Positions 1-7,064 of a stretch of 38,792 nucleotides of DNA are shown piece after piece (within the stretch, counting starts at the first letter, position 1; each line of letters starts with the position of its first letter). This DNA comes from Candidatus Terrybacteria bacterium RIFCSPHIGHO2_01_FULL_43_35 (GTDB lineage Bacteria > Patescibacteriota > Minisyncoccia > Terrybacterales > GWB1-40-14). The DNA lies in contig MHSR01000005.1 in assembly GCA_001822815.1 (NCBI GenBank), positions 1 to 38,792 of the forward strand, given 5' to 3'. The notes below the pieces were generated by a model. The model did not search any database. It was not told the origin of the DNA and was given only the letters and a program-made list of their open reading frames with translations. A program made the translations under genes and the position numbers.

Positions 1-1119
1 ACCAAAATCTTGCACATATTTCTTGAAGGTTTCATCGCCGGTTTTTTGCTCGGCAAAAATAGCGCCGGTATTCAAAGATTCTTCTAGTGTTTCGGTCATA
101 GTACGCGTACCGATAGCCTCCTGAACAACATTACTGATAGTATAATTGCCTATTTTAACGGAACCTGTATTTTCAAAGGTTGTTGATGGTGTTATGGCTT
201 TACTATCTAAACCAGCCGCCAAAGTAATGGGTTTAAACACTGAACCAGGTTCGAAGATATGACTTACAGCCGGATTCGCATATACGCCCGCGTCTTCAAC
301 TTCGGAATAATTGTTCAAGTTAAAGTTGGGATAACTAGCCATGGCGCGCACTGCCCCGGTTATTGGATCCATAACAATAACTGTTCCCGCATCAGCGCTC
401 CATTTTTCTATTTCAATTTTAAGTTTTTCTTCAACTATACTCTGCACGTTGGGGTCAATAGTTAAAATAAGATCATCGCCAGCTCGAGCGGCATTTTCGT
501 TTTCACCCAAAGATTTAAGTATAGTTCCGCGCGCGTCTTTTTCCCCCACCAAACTACCTGGAGTGCCGTGCAATATTTGTTCGTAATAACCCTCAAGACC
601 GTATCTTCCCACAGAACCTTCCTGCGAATCTCCCAAAAATCCACTCAAATGCGCGGCCAATGAACCGTAAGGATAATAACGTAATTTTTCAGCTTTAATG
701 CCGATACCTTTTATTTTCAGATCCCTTATTTTTTGCGCTTGTTCCTCGTTAAGACGCTGGCCTATTTTTTCAAAAAGGTCATCTGGCTTAGATAATTTAT
801 CCAAAATGGCCTTTTCGTCTTGGCCGATGATTTCGGCTAGAATTTTTGCGCTTTTTTCTTTATCCTCTACATCTTTTGGAACCGCATATACATATGGATA
901 TTCGCGGTTAACCGCCAAGGCAGACGTTTCACTGTTTTTATCGGTCAATAAAATTTCTCCACGCTCCGGCGGAATGGTTTCAAAAACTTGTTGCTGGCCA
1001 CGAGCTAAGGCCGAATAAAATCCATGCTGCAGAAATTGAAGAAAAAAAAGGCGGCTAACAATAACGGTGGCCGCAATAACTATTAAAATAAATAAAAGCG
1101 AAACTCTTAATTTTGACAT
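1..1119 (-). CDS. ftsI: Penicillin-binding protein (FtsI/PBP2-type transpeptidase), partial
   Basis: Peptidoglycan D,D-transpeptidase of the division machinery, acting outside the membrane to cross-link septal wall. The gene starts at 1119 and runs off the left edge, so only about 373 N-terminal residues are visible. They comprise a short cytoplasmic start, one membrane segment (about residues 6-26), a PBP dimerisation domain with an RYGLEGYYE stretch, and the start of the transpeptidase domain. The catalytic SxxK appears as EPGSVFKP with the nucleophile Ser near residue 293. The SxN and KTG motifs lie beyond the edge. It is the last visible gene of the mraZ-rsmH-ftsL-ftsI series and follows the ftsL-like gene by 20 bases, the classical dcw order. 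Whether it is strictly FtsI or another class B PBP cannot be settled from the fragment, but position favours FtsI. Confidence 0.88.
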   Translation of the reverse strand, partial: MSKLRVSLLFILIVIAATVIVSRLFFLQFLQHGFYSALARGQQQVFETIPPERGEILLTDKNSETSALAVNREYPYVYAVPKDVEDKEKSAKILAEIIGQDEKAILDKLSKPDDLFEKIGQRLNEEQAQKIRDLKIKGIGIKAEKLRYYPYGSLAAHLSGFLGDSQEGSVGRYGLEGYYEQILHGTPGSLVGEKDARGTILKSLGENENAARAGDDLILTIDPNVQSIVEEKLKIEIEKWSADAGTVIVMDPITGAVRAMASYPNFNLNNYSEVEDAGVYANPAVSHIFEPGSVFKPITLAAGLDSKAITPSTTFENTGSVKIGNYTISNVVQEAIGTRTMTETLEESLNTGAIFAEQKTGDETFKKYVQDFG

Positions 1120-1139
1120 GACTTAAATAATTAAAGGCG

Positions 1140-1556
1140 CTACTGCCCGGCGTTCAAACCTGAAATGCTAGCCAATGATGAGCTTGGCAGGGCTATATAT
1201 GCGACCCTTCCAGCCGGAACTAATCCCAGGCCGAGAGCCCGTTCAGCTATCTTATCGAGTGTTTTTTCCTGTGACATACGTACCATAAGATCTTGGTGTT
1301 CAAATTTAAGCCCTTCTATGCGTTTCTCGATCTTAGTCAGCTTGTAATCCTCGCCCACTGTAGCACTGACCGCCATCACATACCATCCCAATCCAGCCAA
1401 GAAAACCAACAAAATCAAAAAGGAACTTATCCACATACCATTTGAGGTTTTAACATGACCGCCCAAGGACCTACGACCCGCAGCTCTCATGACAAATTTT
1501 CGTCCAAAATAAGGCAAAGGGTGTTTTTTGTGATTTCTTCTATATTTTTTGGTCAT
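1140..1556 (-). CDS. ftsL: FtsL-like cell division protein
   Basis: Small bitopic membrane protein expected to bridge FtsB/FtsQ-type partners and the septal transpeptidase. About 138 residues: a basic cytoplasmic N-terminus (MTKKYRRNHKKH), one hydrophobic span at about 42-63 (SSFLILLVFLAGLGWYV), then a coiled-coil-like stretch (KLTKIEKRIEGLKFEHQDL) ending near residue 110. The assignment rests on size, topology and the slot between rsmH and ftsI, because FtsL sequences are poorly conserved. An in-frame ATG lies upstream at 1592, but it falls inside a strong hairpin, and residue 13 of that longer form gives the more usual basic start, so 1556 was chosen. No Shine-Dalgarno site is present. Instead a two-hairpin element ends three bases before the start codon. 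Confidence 0.75.
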   Translation of the reverse strand: MTKKYRRNHKKHPLPYFGRKFVMRAAGRRSLGGHVKTSNGMWISSFLILLVFLAGLGWYVMAVSATVGEDYKLTKIEKRIEGLKFEHQDLMVRMSQEKTLDKIAERALGLGLVPAGRVAYIALPSSSLASISGLNAGQ

Positions 1557-1624
1557 GCCTTGGTTGTCCTCGAGCTCCGCGAGAGGATACAACCAAGTGC
1601 ATCCTGAGCGAAGTCGAAGGATTA
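1557..1624 (-). ncRNA. Two-hairpin leader element before ftsL (copy 1)
   Basis: The whole rsmH-ftsL gap, including the rsmH stop codon, folds on the minus strand into two hairpins. The first (1601-1622) pairs ATCCT with AGGAT. After a GCAC linker the second has an 8-bp outer stem (1560-1567 with 1589-1596), a two-base AT bulge, and an inner CCTC/GAGG stem. Three bases (GGC) then separate it from the ATG. The same layout with different stem sequences precedes rplJ at 17595-17653. Function is unknown; it could be a translational control element or a dispersed palindromic repeat that landed at a start codon. Confidence 0.55.
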
Positions 1625-2509
1625 CCTATATAATTTTTCAGCAAGCCGTAATTTAGCTGAACGCGATCTAGGATTTTCTTTTTGCTCGATAAGCGATGGC
1701 ACGATTGGTTTATCCGTTAGAATTTTTATTTGTGCTTCGTGCTGTTTTTTTAGTAAAAAATGCTTAACTAACCTGTCTTCGAGAGAATGATATGATATCA
1801 CCGCAAGCCTACCTCCCGGAATCAGCTCATTCACGGCCTGTGGCAATGCATCTTCCAATTCTTCAAGTTCGTGGTTAACAACAATACGCAGAGCTTGGAA
1901 AATTTGTGTAGCTGGATTTATTTTTTTGTCAGAGTGTTTTTTGACTCTGCGTACGACTTCAACTAAATCATTAGTCGTGCGTAACGGATACTTTTCTCTT
2001 ATTCTGACTATCTCTTGCGCTAAGACCTTGGCGTAATTATCTTCACCGTATGTAGAAAACAACCATTCCAATTGTTCCTCACTCCATTTTTTTAAAATAT
2101 CTCCTGCTGTCTCTTCGCTGCTTTCACGATCAAAACGCATATCTAGCGGTTCATCTTTAGAGAAAGAAAACCCGCCGCCAGCGTCTTCAACGTGATAACT
2201 TGAGATACCAAGATCAAAAAGAATTCCATATATAGATTTAAAATTATAAATTGAAATTATTTCGGAAAGATTGGCGTAAGTATCTCTGATTAAAATTACG
2301 CGTTTATTGAATCTTTCTAAATTTTTTTCTGCTTTGTCCAATATTGCTCTGTCACGATCGATACCCAACAACATTCCAGAAGGGCCGTTCTGTGCCAAAA
2401 TCAGTTCAGCATGCCCGCCTTCGCCCACCGTGCAATCAACATAATTGCTTCCGTCCCTAGGCTCAAAAAAGTTTAATATTTCGTTGGCAAGAACTGGTAT
2501 ATGAGACAC
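1622..2509 (-). CDS. rsmH: 16S rRNA (cytosine1402-N4)-methyltransferase
   Basis: RsmH (MraW) transfers a methyl group from S-adenosylmethionine to N4 of C1402 in the ribosomal P site. The protein has 295 residues, slightly short of the usual 310 or so. The N-terminus HIPVLANEIL is the typical family start. The SAM-binding motif YVDCTVGEGGHAE follows at about 23-35, then FDLGISSYHVED near 98-109 and a GGGFSF/DEPLDMR block, all hallmark RsmH segments. The C-terminus carries SYHSLEDRLVKHF. It lies 16 bases after mraZ and is probably co-transcribed with it and the two division genes downstream. Confidence 0.97.
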   Translation of the reverse strand: MSHIPVLANEILNFFEPRDGSNYVDCTVGEGGHAELILAQNGPSGMLLGIDRDRAILDKAEKNLERFNKRVILIRDTYANLSEIISIYNFKSIYGILFDLGISSYHVEDAGGGFSFSKDEPLDMRFDRESSEETAGDILKKWSEEQLEWLFSTYGEDNYAKVLAQEIVRIREKYPLRTTNDLVEVVRRVKKHSDKKINPATQIFQALRIVVNHELEELEDALPQAVNELIPGGRLAVISYHSLEDRLVKHFLLKKQHEAQIKILTDKPIVPSLIEQKENPRSRSAKLRLAEKLYR

Positions 2510-2525
2510 AGGATTATCGTATTTT

Positions 2526-2960
2526 CTAATAAACGCCTAGATCTCCTAACTTTTCGGCAATGTTTTCACTTGATTGCTCGGCTTTTGATTTATACTCGTT
2601 CCACTTGATTTCATCCCAAATTTCCAAACGGTTATATACTCCAGCAATGATCACTTTTTTAGCTAAACCTGCGTAAGTTTTCAGATAATCTGGCAACAAA
2701 ATCCTTCCTAAAGCATCGATATCTATATCTAAAGCGCCTGCCAGCATAAGACGAACAAAACTTCTTGTTTCTGATTTACCTGTCGGCAGCTTGCTTAAAT
2801 TCTGAGCCAACGTTTCCCATTCCTTTATCGGATAAATAAACAAACAAGAATCCAAGCCCCTGGTTAAAACCACCTTCTGGCCCATATCTTTTCTGAACTT
2901 TGCCGGTATGGCCAGACGTTTCTTTGTGTCTATGGTATGACGATATTCGCCGATGAACAT
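2526..2960 (-). CDS. mraZ: Transcriptional regulator MraZ
   Basis: MraZ is a ring-forming DNA-binding protein with two SpoVT/AbrB-like half domains that represses its own division/cell wall operon. With the start at 2960 it has 144 residues, the family's usual length. The N-terminus MFIGEYRHTIDTKKRL and the following IPAKFR match the family start, and a second copy of the fold contains GRILLPDYL. An in-frame ATG at 2972 would add four residues; its AAGG lies only three bases upstream, so neither start has a convincing ribosome site, and the family alignment decides for 2960. A promoter and periodic GTGG boxes lie upstream, so autoregulation is likely. Confidence 0.95.
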   Translation of the reverse strand: MFIGEYRHTIDTKKRLAIPAKFRKDMGQKVVLTRGLDSCLFIYPIKEWETLAQNLSKLPTGKSETRSFVRLMLAGALDIDIDALGRILLPDYLKTYAGLAKKVIIAGVYNRLEIWDEIKWNEYKSKAEQSSENIAEKLGDLGVY

Positions 2961-3067
2961 GCTTTTTAACATTTACCTTAAACTTGACAGCTGTCTTGCG
3001 AGCGTCAGAAATTGTCCTGGTTCAATCCTTGCAGACGCAAACAAGATAGTTGCTAAACATCACTTAT

Positions 3068-3134
3068 CCACAGAATTTAATGCTTATCCCCACCATTATC
3101 CACAACCCACCACCTTGTATTCCTAGTATCCCAC
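3068..3134 (-). promoter_or_regulatory. Putative MraZ operator (GTGG boxes)
   Basis: Read on the minus strand, GTGG occurs at 3113-3110, 3103-3100 and 3093-3090, exactly ten bases apart. Outlying GTGG copies lie about two helical turns away on either side, at 3134-3131 and 3071-3068. MraZ proteins are known to bind direct GTGG-type repeats with ten-base spacing in front of mraZ. The outermost copy overlaps the predicted -10 element, and the central three lie just downstream of the expected start of transcription, a sensible arrangement for repression. Confidence 0.75.
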
Positions 3135-3153
3135 CTAGCAAAAGGAGTGGCAA
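3125..3153 (-). promoter_or_regulatory. Promoter of the mraZ operon
   Basis: On the minus strand TTGCCA (3153-3148) and GATACT (3130-3125) are separated by 17 bases. The -10 element overlaps one GTGG box. The leader to the mraZ start is about 155 bases, unusually long. Confidence 0.55.
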
Positions 3154-3157
3154 AAAT

Positions 3158-3190
3158 AAAGATATCCACATTTTTGTGGATATCTTTTTT
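3158..3190. terminator. Terminator between clp and mraZ
   Basis: A perfect 13-bp stem (3158-3170 with 3175-3187) with a TTTT loop. It follows the Clp-like gene on the minus strand, where ATTTTTG comes after the stem. A run of T also follows on the plus side, so it can act in both directions. Confidence 0.8.
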
Positions 3191-3245
3191 AAATAGAAAG
3201 CCTTGTGCGTCAAGACTTTATGACAAAAACAGACAATTTTACTTG

Positions 3246-5798
3246 TTATCGAATAGAGGGCAAATTATCATTTTTAATGTTTTCGCTCCTTATTTTGAAG
3301 GTGTCACCACGCTTGATTTCTCCTGATAATATTTTCTTGGCCATTTCATTTTCTATATTTTCCTGCAAGATTCTTCTTAATTCCCTGCCCCCGAATTCTT
3401 GACTAAATCCTAGTTCGGCAAGTTTATTTATGGCTTCTTGGTCGATTTCGATTCTTATGCCTTTCTCATGAAAAAGATCCGCTGATAATTTGTGTATCAT
3501 CATTTTAATTATTTCTACGATATGTTGAGGTTCGAGCGGCTTAAACACTATCGTGCCATCAAAACGGTTAATAAATTCTGGTTTAAACAAAGCTTTGGAT
3601 AAAAGATGCTCGATTAGACCTTTAGAGAGCGTTTCGCCGCGAATACCATCCCTTATATTTTCTCTGATATATTCGGCGCCGGCATTTGATGTGGCGATAA
3701 TGATAGTATGGGTAAATGAAATTTTCCTGCCCCAACCATCAGTCAAGTGACCTTCGTCCAAAACTTGCAAGAAAAGATTCAGAACTTTATCTTCAGCCTT
3801 TTCCAGTTCATCAAGCAATAAAAGGGTAAATGGATTTTCGCGAATTGCGGTCGTTAAACTACCTTCTTCGTTTGTTGCGGGTGAACCTATGAGCCGTTGT
3901 TCCGCATCTGATGTATTGAATTCGGACATATCAAATCTGATCATCCGCTGATCTGAACCGAAATAAGCCTCGGCCAAAGCTTTAGCAGTTTCGGTTTTAC
4001 CAACACCAGTGGGTCCAAGAAAAAGAAAGGAGCCGATGGGGCGTTTTGATTTGTTTCCGATCCCGGCACGCGCACGACGCATAGCATTTGCAATAGTATT
4101 CACTGCTTCTTCCTGATCCACGATTCGCTGGTGTATAAATTCTTCAAGATTAAGAAGTTTTTCTTTTTCTTCCTGCGCTACCGCCCCGACCGGAACTCTA
4201 GTCTTTGAAGAAACTATTGCGGCTACATCTTCAGGCAAAACTATATTTCTTTTGGTTCTAGAAACTAAAACGGAAATTTCTTCCAAAAGATCTATGGCTT
4301 TTTCCGGAAATGGAACATTCTGTATATAACGGTCGGCATCTTCAACGATGGCTTTTATAGATGCATAGGGATAAAAAATCTTATATTTCATTTCAAATTG
4401 TAAAACAGTATCCATTAGTATATGACGCGTCTCATCAATACTCGGTTCTTGGATTTCAACAACACGGAAAGCATCTTTGAATTCACCTAGTTTTTCTATG
4501 CGCTCGTGATATCCGTTGAAAGTTGTTACGCCTATTAACTGCATGCGCGCACTTTTAATAAACGGCAAGATGGCACGGGAAATATCTATAACGCCATCGG
4601 CAAAAGATTGTCTAAAAAAATGATGGAAATTATCTATGACGAGAATAATATTACCGGCATTTAACGCTTCGGCAAATAATTGTTTTACTCGACCATCGAC
4701 TTCGCCAACAGTTTTTAATCCGGCGATTGTTGCAGAAAGATCGAGCTTAACTAGTCTTTGACGGTTAAGTTGCGGTAAAGAACGGCCTTCAAGAAGTCGT
4801 TTTGCAAAACCGTATAAAACTGTTTCTCTGCCGACTCCTGGCTCTCCTACTATTAAAACATTATTCTCGCCAGCCTTAGCCAAAACCTGTTCAATATTAT
4901 CAATTTCTCTTTTACGACCGATTATCCTTAAATCTAAACCGCCTTTCTGCATATCAGCAGTTATATCGCGGCCATATTTATCAAGAAGCGCGGTAAAGCC
5001 CGCGGCCCAACTTTTCCCTATAGGTTGCGATCTAAATAAATTTTCCTTAAGCCAAAAACGACGCCTGTGATCTAAAACGTGATAAATTCTGTCTTGCCAA
5101 TGCACTATAGCATCAAAATCTCTTGGTTCTATACCTTGATCAAAAAGGAGGCGTTTGAATGCATAATCGGCTACAGCAGACGCTGAAAACAGATCCAAAA
5201 TACCAATAGTTCCGTGGTGGCGATTGACCGCATGATTAGCCGCCAGCTCAATTGCGTGTAAAAAATCATTTTGACCGCTTTGTGGTTGTGCAGGTATGGC
5301 GGCTAAAGACTTACGTAAAGAATCGACATTAAGATTCAATCGTATGCAAACCCATTTCATTCTTTTTTCGCGTAGAAGATTATCTGTAAGCGAACGTATG
5401 GAATAATTGCTCCCTTTGTGTTGCGTAGCCAAAACGGTCCGCGCCGCATAAAAATCAAGATAGGCGGCAAAATTAACTACCTCCCCTAATTTTGAAGCTT
5501 CTAATGCGGCATGTAGAGTTCTTTTGTTATGACTGACAAATCCTTGTTGTAAAAATCCATAAGAAAATATGGATATGCCAAAAAAAGATATGCTCCAGAA
5601 GAATAGCGCAAGGAACAAATGATCCTGCGAGGTCAAAACGTTACCAAGTCGAGGCAATATTATACTCGTCACAAGAAAAAATATTGTGAGGGCGCCAAAA
5701 ACACGAGTTATGTTCTCATGCAAAGCTCGCGGGAATATTCTTCTAAAATTCACGGCTTCCACGGCAACGGATTGATTAAGATTAAAAACAGTATTCAT
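3246..5798 (-). CDS. Membrane-anchored ClpC-like AAA+ ATPase with degenerate D1
   Basis: Hsp100/Clp-family unfoldase of 850 residues. Two hydrophobic segments at about 33-50 and 60-85 suggest membrane attachment, unlike soluble ClpC. A Clp N-terminal-like domain follows (about 100-235), then two AAA+ modules. D1 has Walker A changed to GEPGVGRET (318-326), replacing the usual Lys and the following Ser/Thr by Arg and Glu, and Walker B reads VIDN (387-390) instead of DE. D2 is intact: GPTGVGKT at 595-602, LLLDELEKA around 663, and a conserved C-terminal small domain with FGGRELRR. No clear Gly-Phe/Leu ClpP-docking tripeptide is seen in the D2 loop, so coupling to ClpP is uncertain. It starts three bases after the upstream membrane protein gene, indicating one operon. 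Calling D1 inactive is inference from the substitutions. Confidence 0.9.
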   Translation of the reverse strand: MNTVFNLNQSVAVEAVNFRRIFPRALHENITRVFGALTIFFLVTSIILPRLGNVLTSQDHLFLALFFWSISFFGISIFSYGFLQQGFVSHNKRTLHAALEASKLGEVVNFAAYLDFYAARTVLATQHKGSNYSIRSLTDNLLREKRMKWVCIRLNLNVDSLRKSLAAIPAQPQSGQNDFLHAIELAANHAVNRHHGTIGILDLFSASAVADYAFKRLLFDQGIEPRDFDAIVHWQDRIYHVLDHRRRFWLKENLFRSQPIGKSWAAGFTALLDKYGRDITADMQKGGLDLRIIGRKREIDNIEQVLAKAGENNVLIVGEPGVGRETVLYGFAKRLLEGRSLPQLNRQRLVKLDLSATIAGLKTVGEVDGRVKQLFAEALNAGNIILVIDNFHHFFRQSFADGVIDISRAILPFIKSARMQLIGVTTFNGYHERIEKLGEFKDAFRVVEIQEPSIDETRHILMDTVLQFEMKYKIFYPYASIKAIVEDADRYIQNVPFPEKAIDLLEEISVLVSRTKRNIVLPEDVAAIVSSKTRVPVGAVAQEEKEKLLNLEEFIHQRIVDQEEAVNTIANAMRRARAGIGNKSKRPIGSFLFLGPTGVGKTETAKALAEAYFGSDQRMIRFDMSEFNTSDAEQRLIGSPATNEEGSLTTAIRENPFTLLLLDELEKAEDKVLNLFLQVLDEGHLTDGWGRKISFTHTIIIATSNAGAEYIRENIRDGIRGETLSKGLIEHLLSKALFKPEFINRFDGTIVFKPLEPQHIVEIIKMMIHKLSADLFHEKGIRIEIDQEAINKLAELGFSQEFGGRELRRILQENIENEMAKKILSGEIKRGDTFKIRSENIKNDNLPSIR

Positions 5799-5801
5799 GA
5801 C

Positions 5802-6179
5802 TTAAAAATTAGATAGCTCCGCAAAACCCAGAAAAAATCCGATAGGTATAATAATTGGGGCTGTTATCCATATAAAAGTTAAAATAGTTATAATCAAAAG
5901 AATAACCGCTTCAAAAAACAGACCGATGAAAATCGTCATCAAGCGCACTATACTGCCCAAAACTCTAGAAATGATATTGCCCCACAGGGCTTGCCAATAC
6001 TCGGGCGTCACAATATTGCCAGGTTTTTTCTCTGCTATCCTGTGCCAAGGAGCAAAAAGCGAACGGGTCAGTTCGCTGATGGAAAAAAAGTACCAGCCAA
6101 AATCAATATAATTGCGCTCGGCTGCTAAAAACGAGCGCAGACCTGGGCCATAATGCCAAACGAAATAACGAAAAAACAT
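5802..6179 (-). CDS. Small membrane protein upstream of clp
   Basis: A 125-residue protein not matched to a named family. The N-terminal half contains aromatic stretches (RYFVWHYGPG, NYIDFGWYFF) and a LFAPWHRI segment. The C-terminal half holds one long or two adjacent membrane spans (about 75-120, FIGLFFEAVILLIITILTF then PIIIPIGFFLGF). It ends three bases before the Clp-like gene, so the two are very probably co-transcribed and may form a membrane complex. A TATAAT at 6188-6193 lies only about eight bases before the start codon, so the transcript may be leaderless. No Shine-Dalgarno site is visible. Confidence 0.75.
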   Translation of the reverse strand: MFFRYFVWHYGPGLRSFLAAERNYIDFGWYFFSISELTRSLFAPWHRIAEKKPGNIVTPEYWQALWGNIISRVLGSIVRLMTIFIGLFFEAVILLIITILTFIWITAPIIIPIGFFLGFAELSNF

Positions 6180-6236
6180 ACGTTTATATTATAGCAAATA
6201 AATAAGAAAGAGGGCGGAGTTTGTGGTTAAAGGTCA

Positions 6237-6266
6237 TTGACTTTATAAATTTATCAATCGTATAAT
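6237..6266 (+). promoter_or_regulatory. Promoter of the YgiT-like zinc protein gene
   Basis: TTGACT (6237-6242) and TATAAT (6261-6266) with an 18-base spacer, about 48 bases before the chosen start codon. Confidence 0.7.
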
Positions 6267-6314
6267 TGAAGCAATACGAACATTAAAATCTATATGCGTC
6301 GGGAGGATTCCGCG

Positions 6315-6569
6315 ATGGACAAATTGCGCGAATTTTGCCCGGCGTGCCGCGGCAAATTATTGATATCATTTTTTGATGCCAATTTCCGTAAAAAAGACGT
6401 TAACGACCAACTTATCTTTGACATGCCTGCGAGTTTTTGTAAGCACTGCGACCAACTATACTTAGAAGAGAATCTTGTACGGATTTTGGGGCTTGAAGGA
6501 TATATCTGCGTGTTTGCAATACAGAGGGATAAGCAATTCTACCCTGATTGGAAAGATTTTCTAAAATAA
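6315..6569 (+). CDS. YgiT-type zinc-ribbon protein
   Basis: An 84-residue protein with two CxxC pairs, CPAC near residue 8 and CKHC near residue 43, spaced as in the YgiT-type zinc finger found at the N-terminus of MqsA-like antitoxins. The DNA-binding helix-turn-helix of full-length MqsA is absent and no toxin gene lies beside it, so a toxin-antitoxin role is not supported. The start is set by GGAGG at 6302-6306, eight bases before the ATG at 6315; the in-frame ATG at 6294 would leave the ribosome site inside the gene. It has its own promoter and terminator. Confidence 0.7.
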   Translation: MDKLREFCPACRGKLLISFFDANFRKKDVNDQLIFDMPASFCKHCDQLYLEENLVRILGLEGYICVFAIQRDKQFYPDWKDFLK

Positions 6570-6589
6570 CCCCCTTAAATTAAGGGGGT
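6569..6589. terminator. Bidirectional terminator between convergent genes
   Basis: A C5/G5-based stem ACCCCCTT with AAGGGGGT around a short AT loop, followed by T-rich sequence on both strands. It ends the zinc-ribbon gene and the oppositely oriented response regulator gene. Confidence 0.8.
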
Positions 6590-6653
6590 ATTATTTTAAA
6601 GATAGATGACATTTTAAGCAATAGGTTTAAAACGATTTTTAATTGCGTATCTA

Positions 6654-7031
6654 TTATTTTTGGGGAAGATATTTTTTAATCCGTTCAAAGATCGCCGAGG
6701 CTGGTATATTAGATTTTGTTATAAAATCAGCCGCGCCTAAACTCAACGCCTTAGCAACTTGGTCTGCTTCCCATAATACAGACAACATAACAACGGGTAT
6801 ATTTGAAATATCCGGATTTTTTTTAAGTCGCTTCAAAACCTCAAAACCGGAAATTCCCGGAAGAAGTATATCAAGCAATATAAGATCTGGCTTATTTTTT
6901 TCGGCTAGCTCCAAGCCCTTTAAGCCGTCTGAAGCCACGGATATCTCGACACCTTGTTTTTCTAACTGCGCCGTTACAACATTGGACATCTCTTTATTAT
7001 CCTCGATGAATAGAATTTCTGCTGATAGCAT
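6654..7031 (-). CDS. Single-domain response regulator (REC)
   Basis: A 125-residue CheY-like receiver domain with no output domain. Acidic residues Glu10 and Asp11, phospho-acceptor Asp54 (ILLDILLPG), Ser84 in the switch position and Lys106 (FITKS) are all present, so it should be phosphorylatable. The gene lies 33 bases after the histidine kinase and is most likely its partner. Without an output domain it must act by protein contact or pass phosphate to another protein. Confidence 0.92.
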   Translation of the reverse strand: MLSAEILFIEDNKEMSNVVTAQLEKQGVEISVASDGLKGLELAEKNKPDLILLDILLPGISGFEVLKRLKKNPDISNIPVVMLSVLWEADQVAKALSLGAADFITKSNIPASAIFERIKKYLPQK

Positions 7032-7064
7032 AATTATATAATTAGATATTTTTATATTTTAAAA

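Noticed and set aside
6315-6569. Toxin-antitoxin pair at the YgiT-like gene
   Set aside because: No toxin gene adjoins it and the helix-turn-helix part of MqsA is absent.
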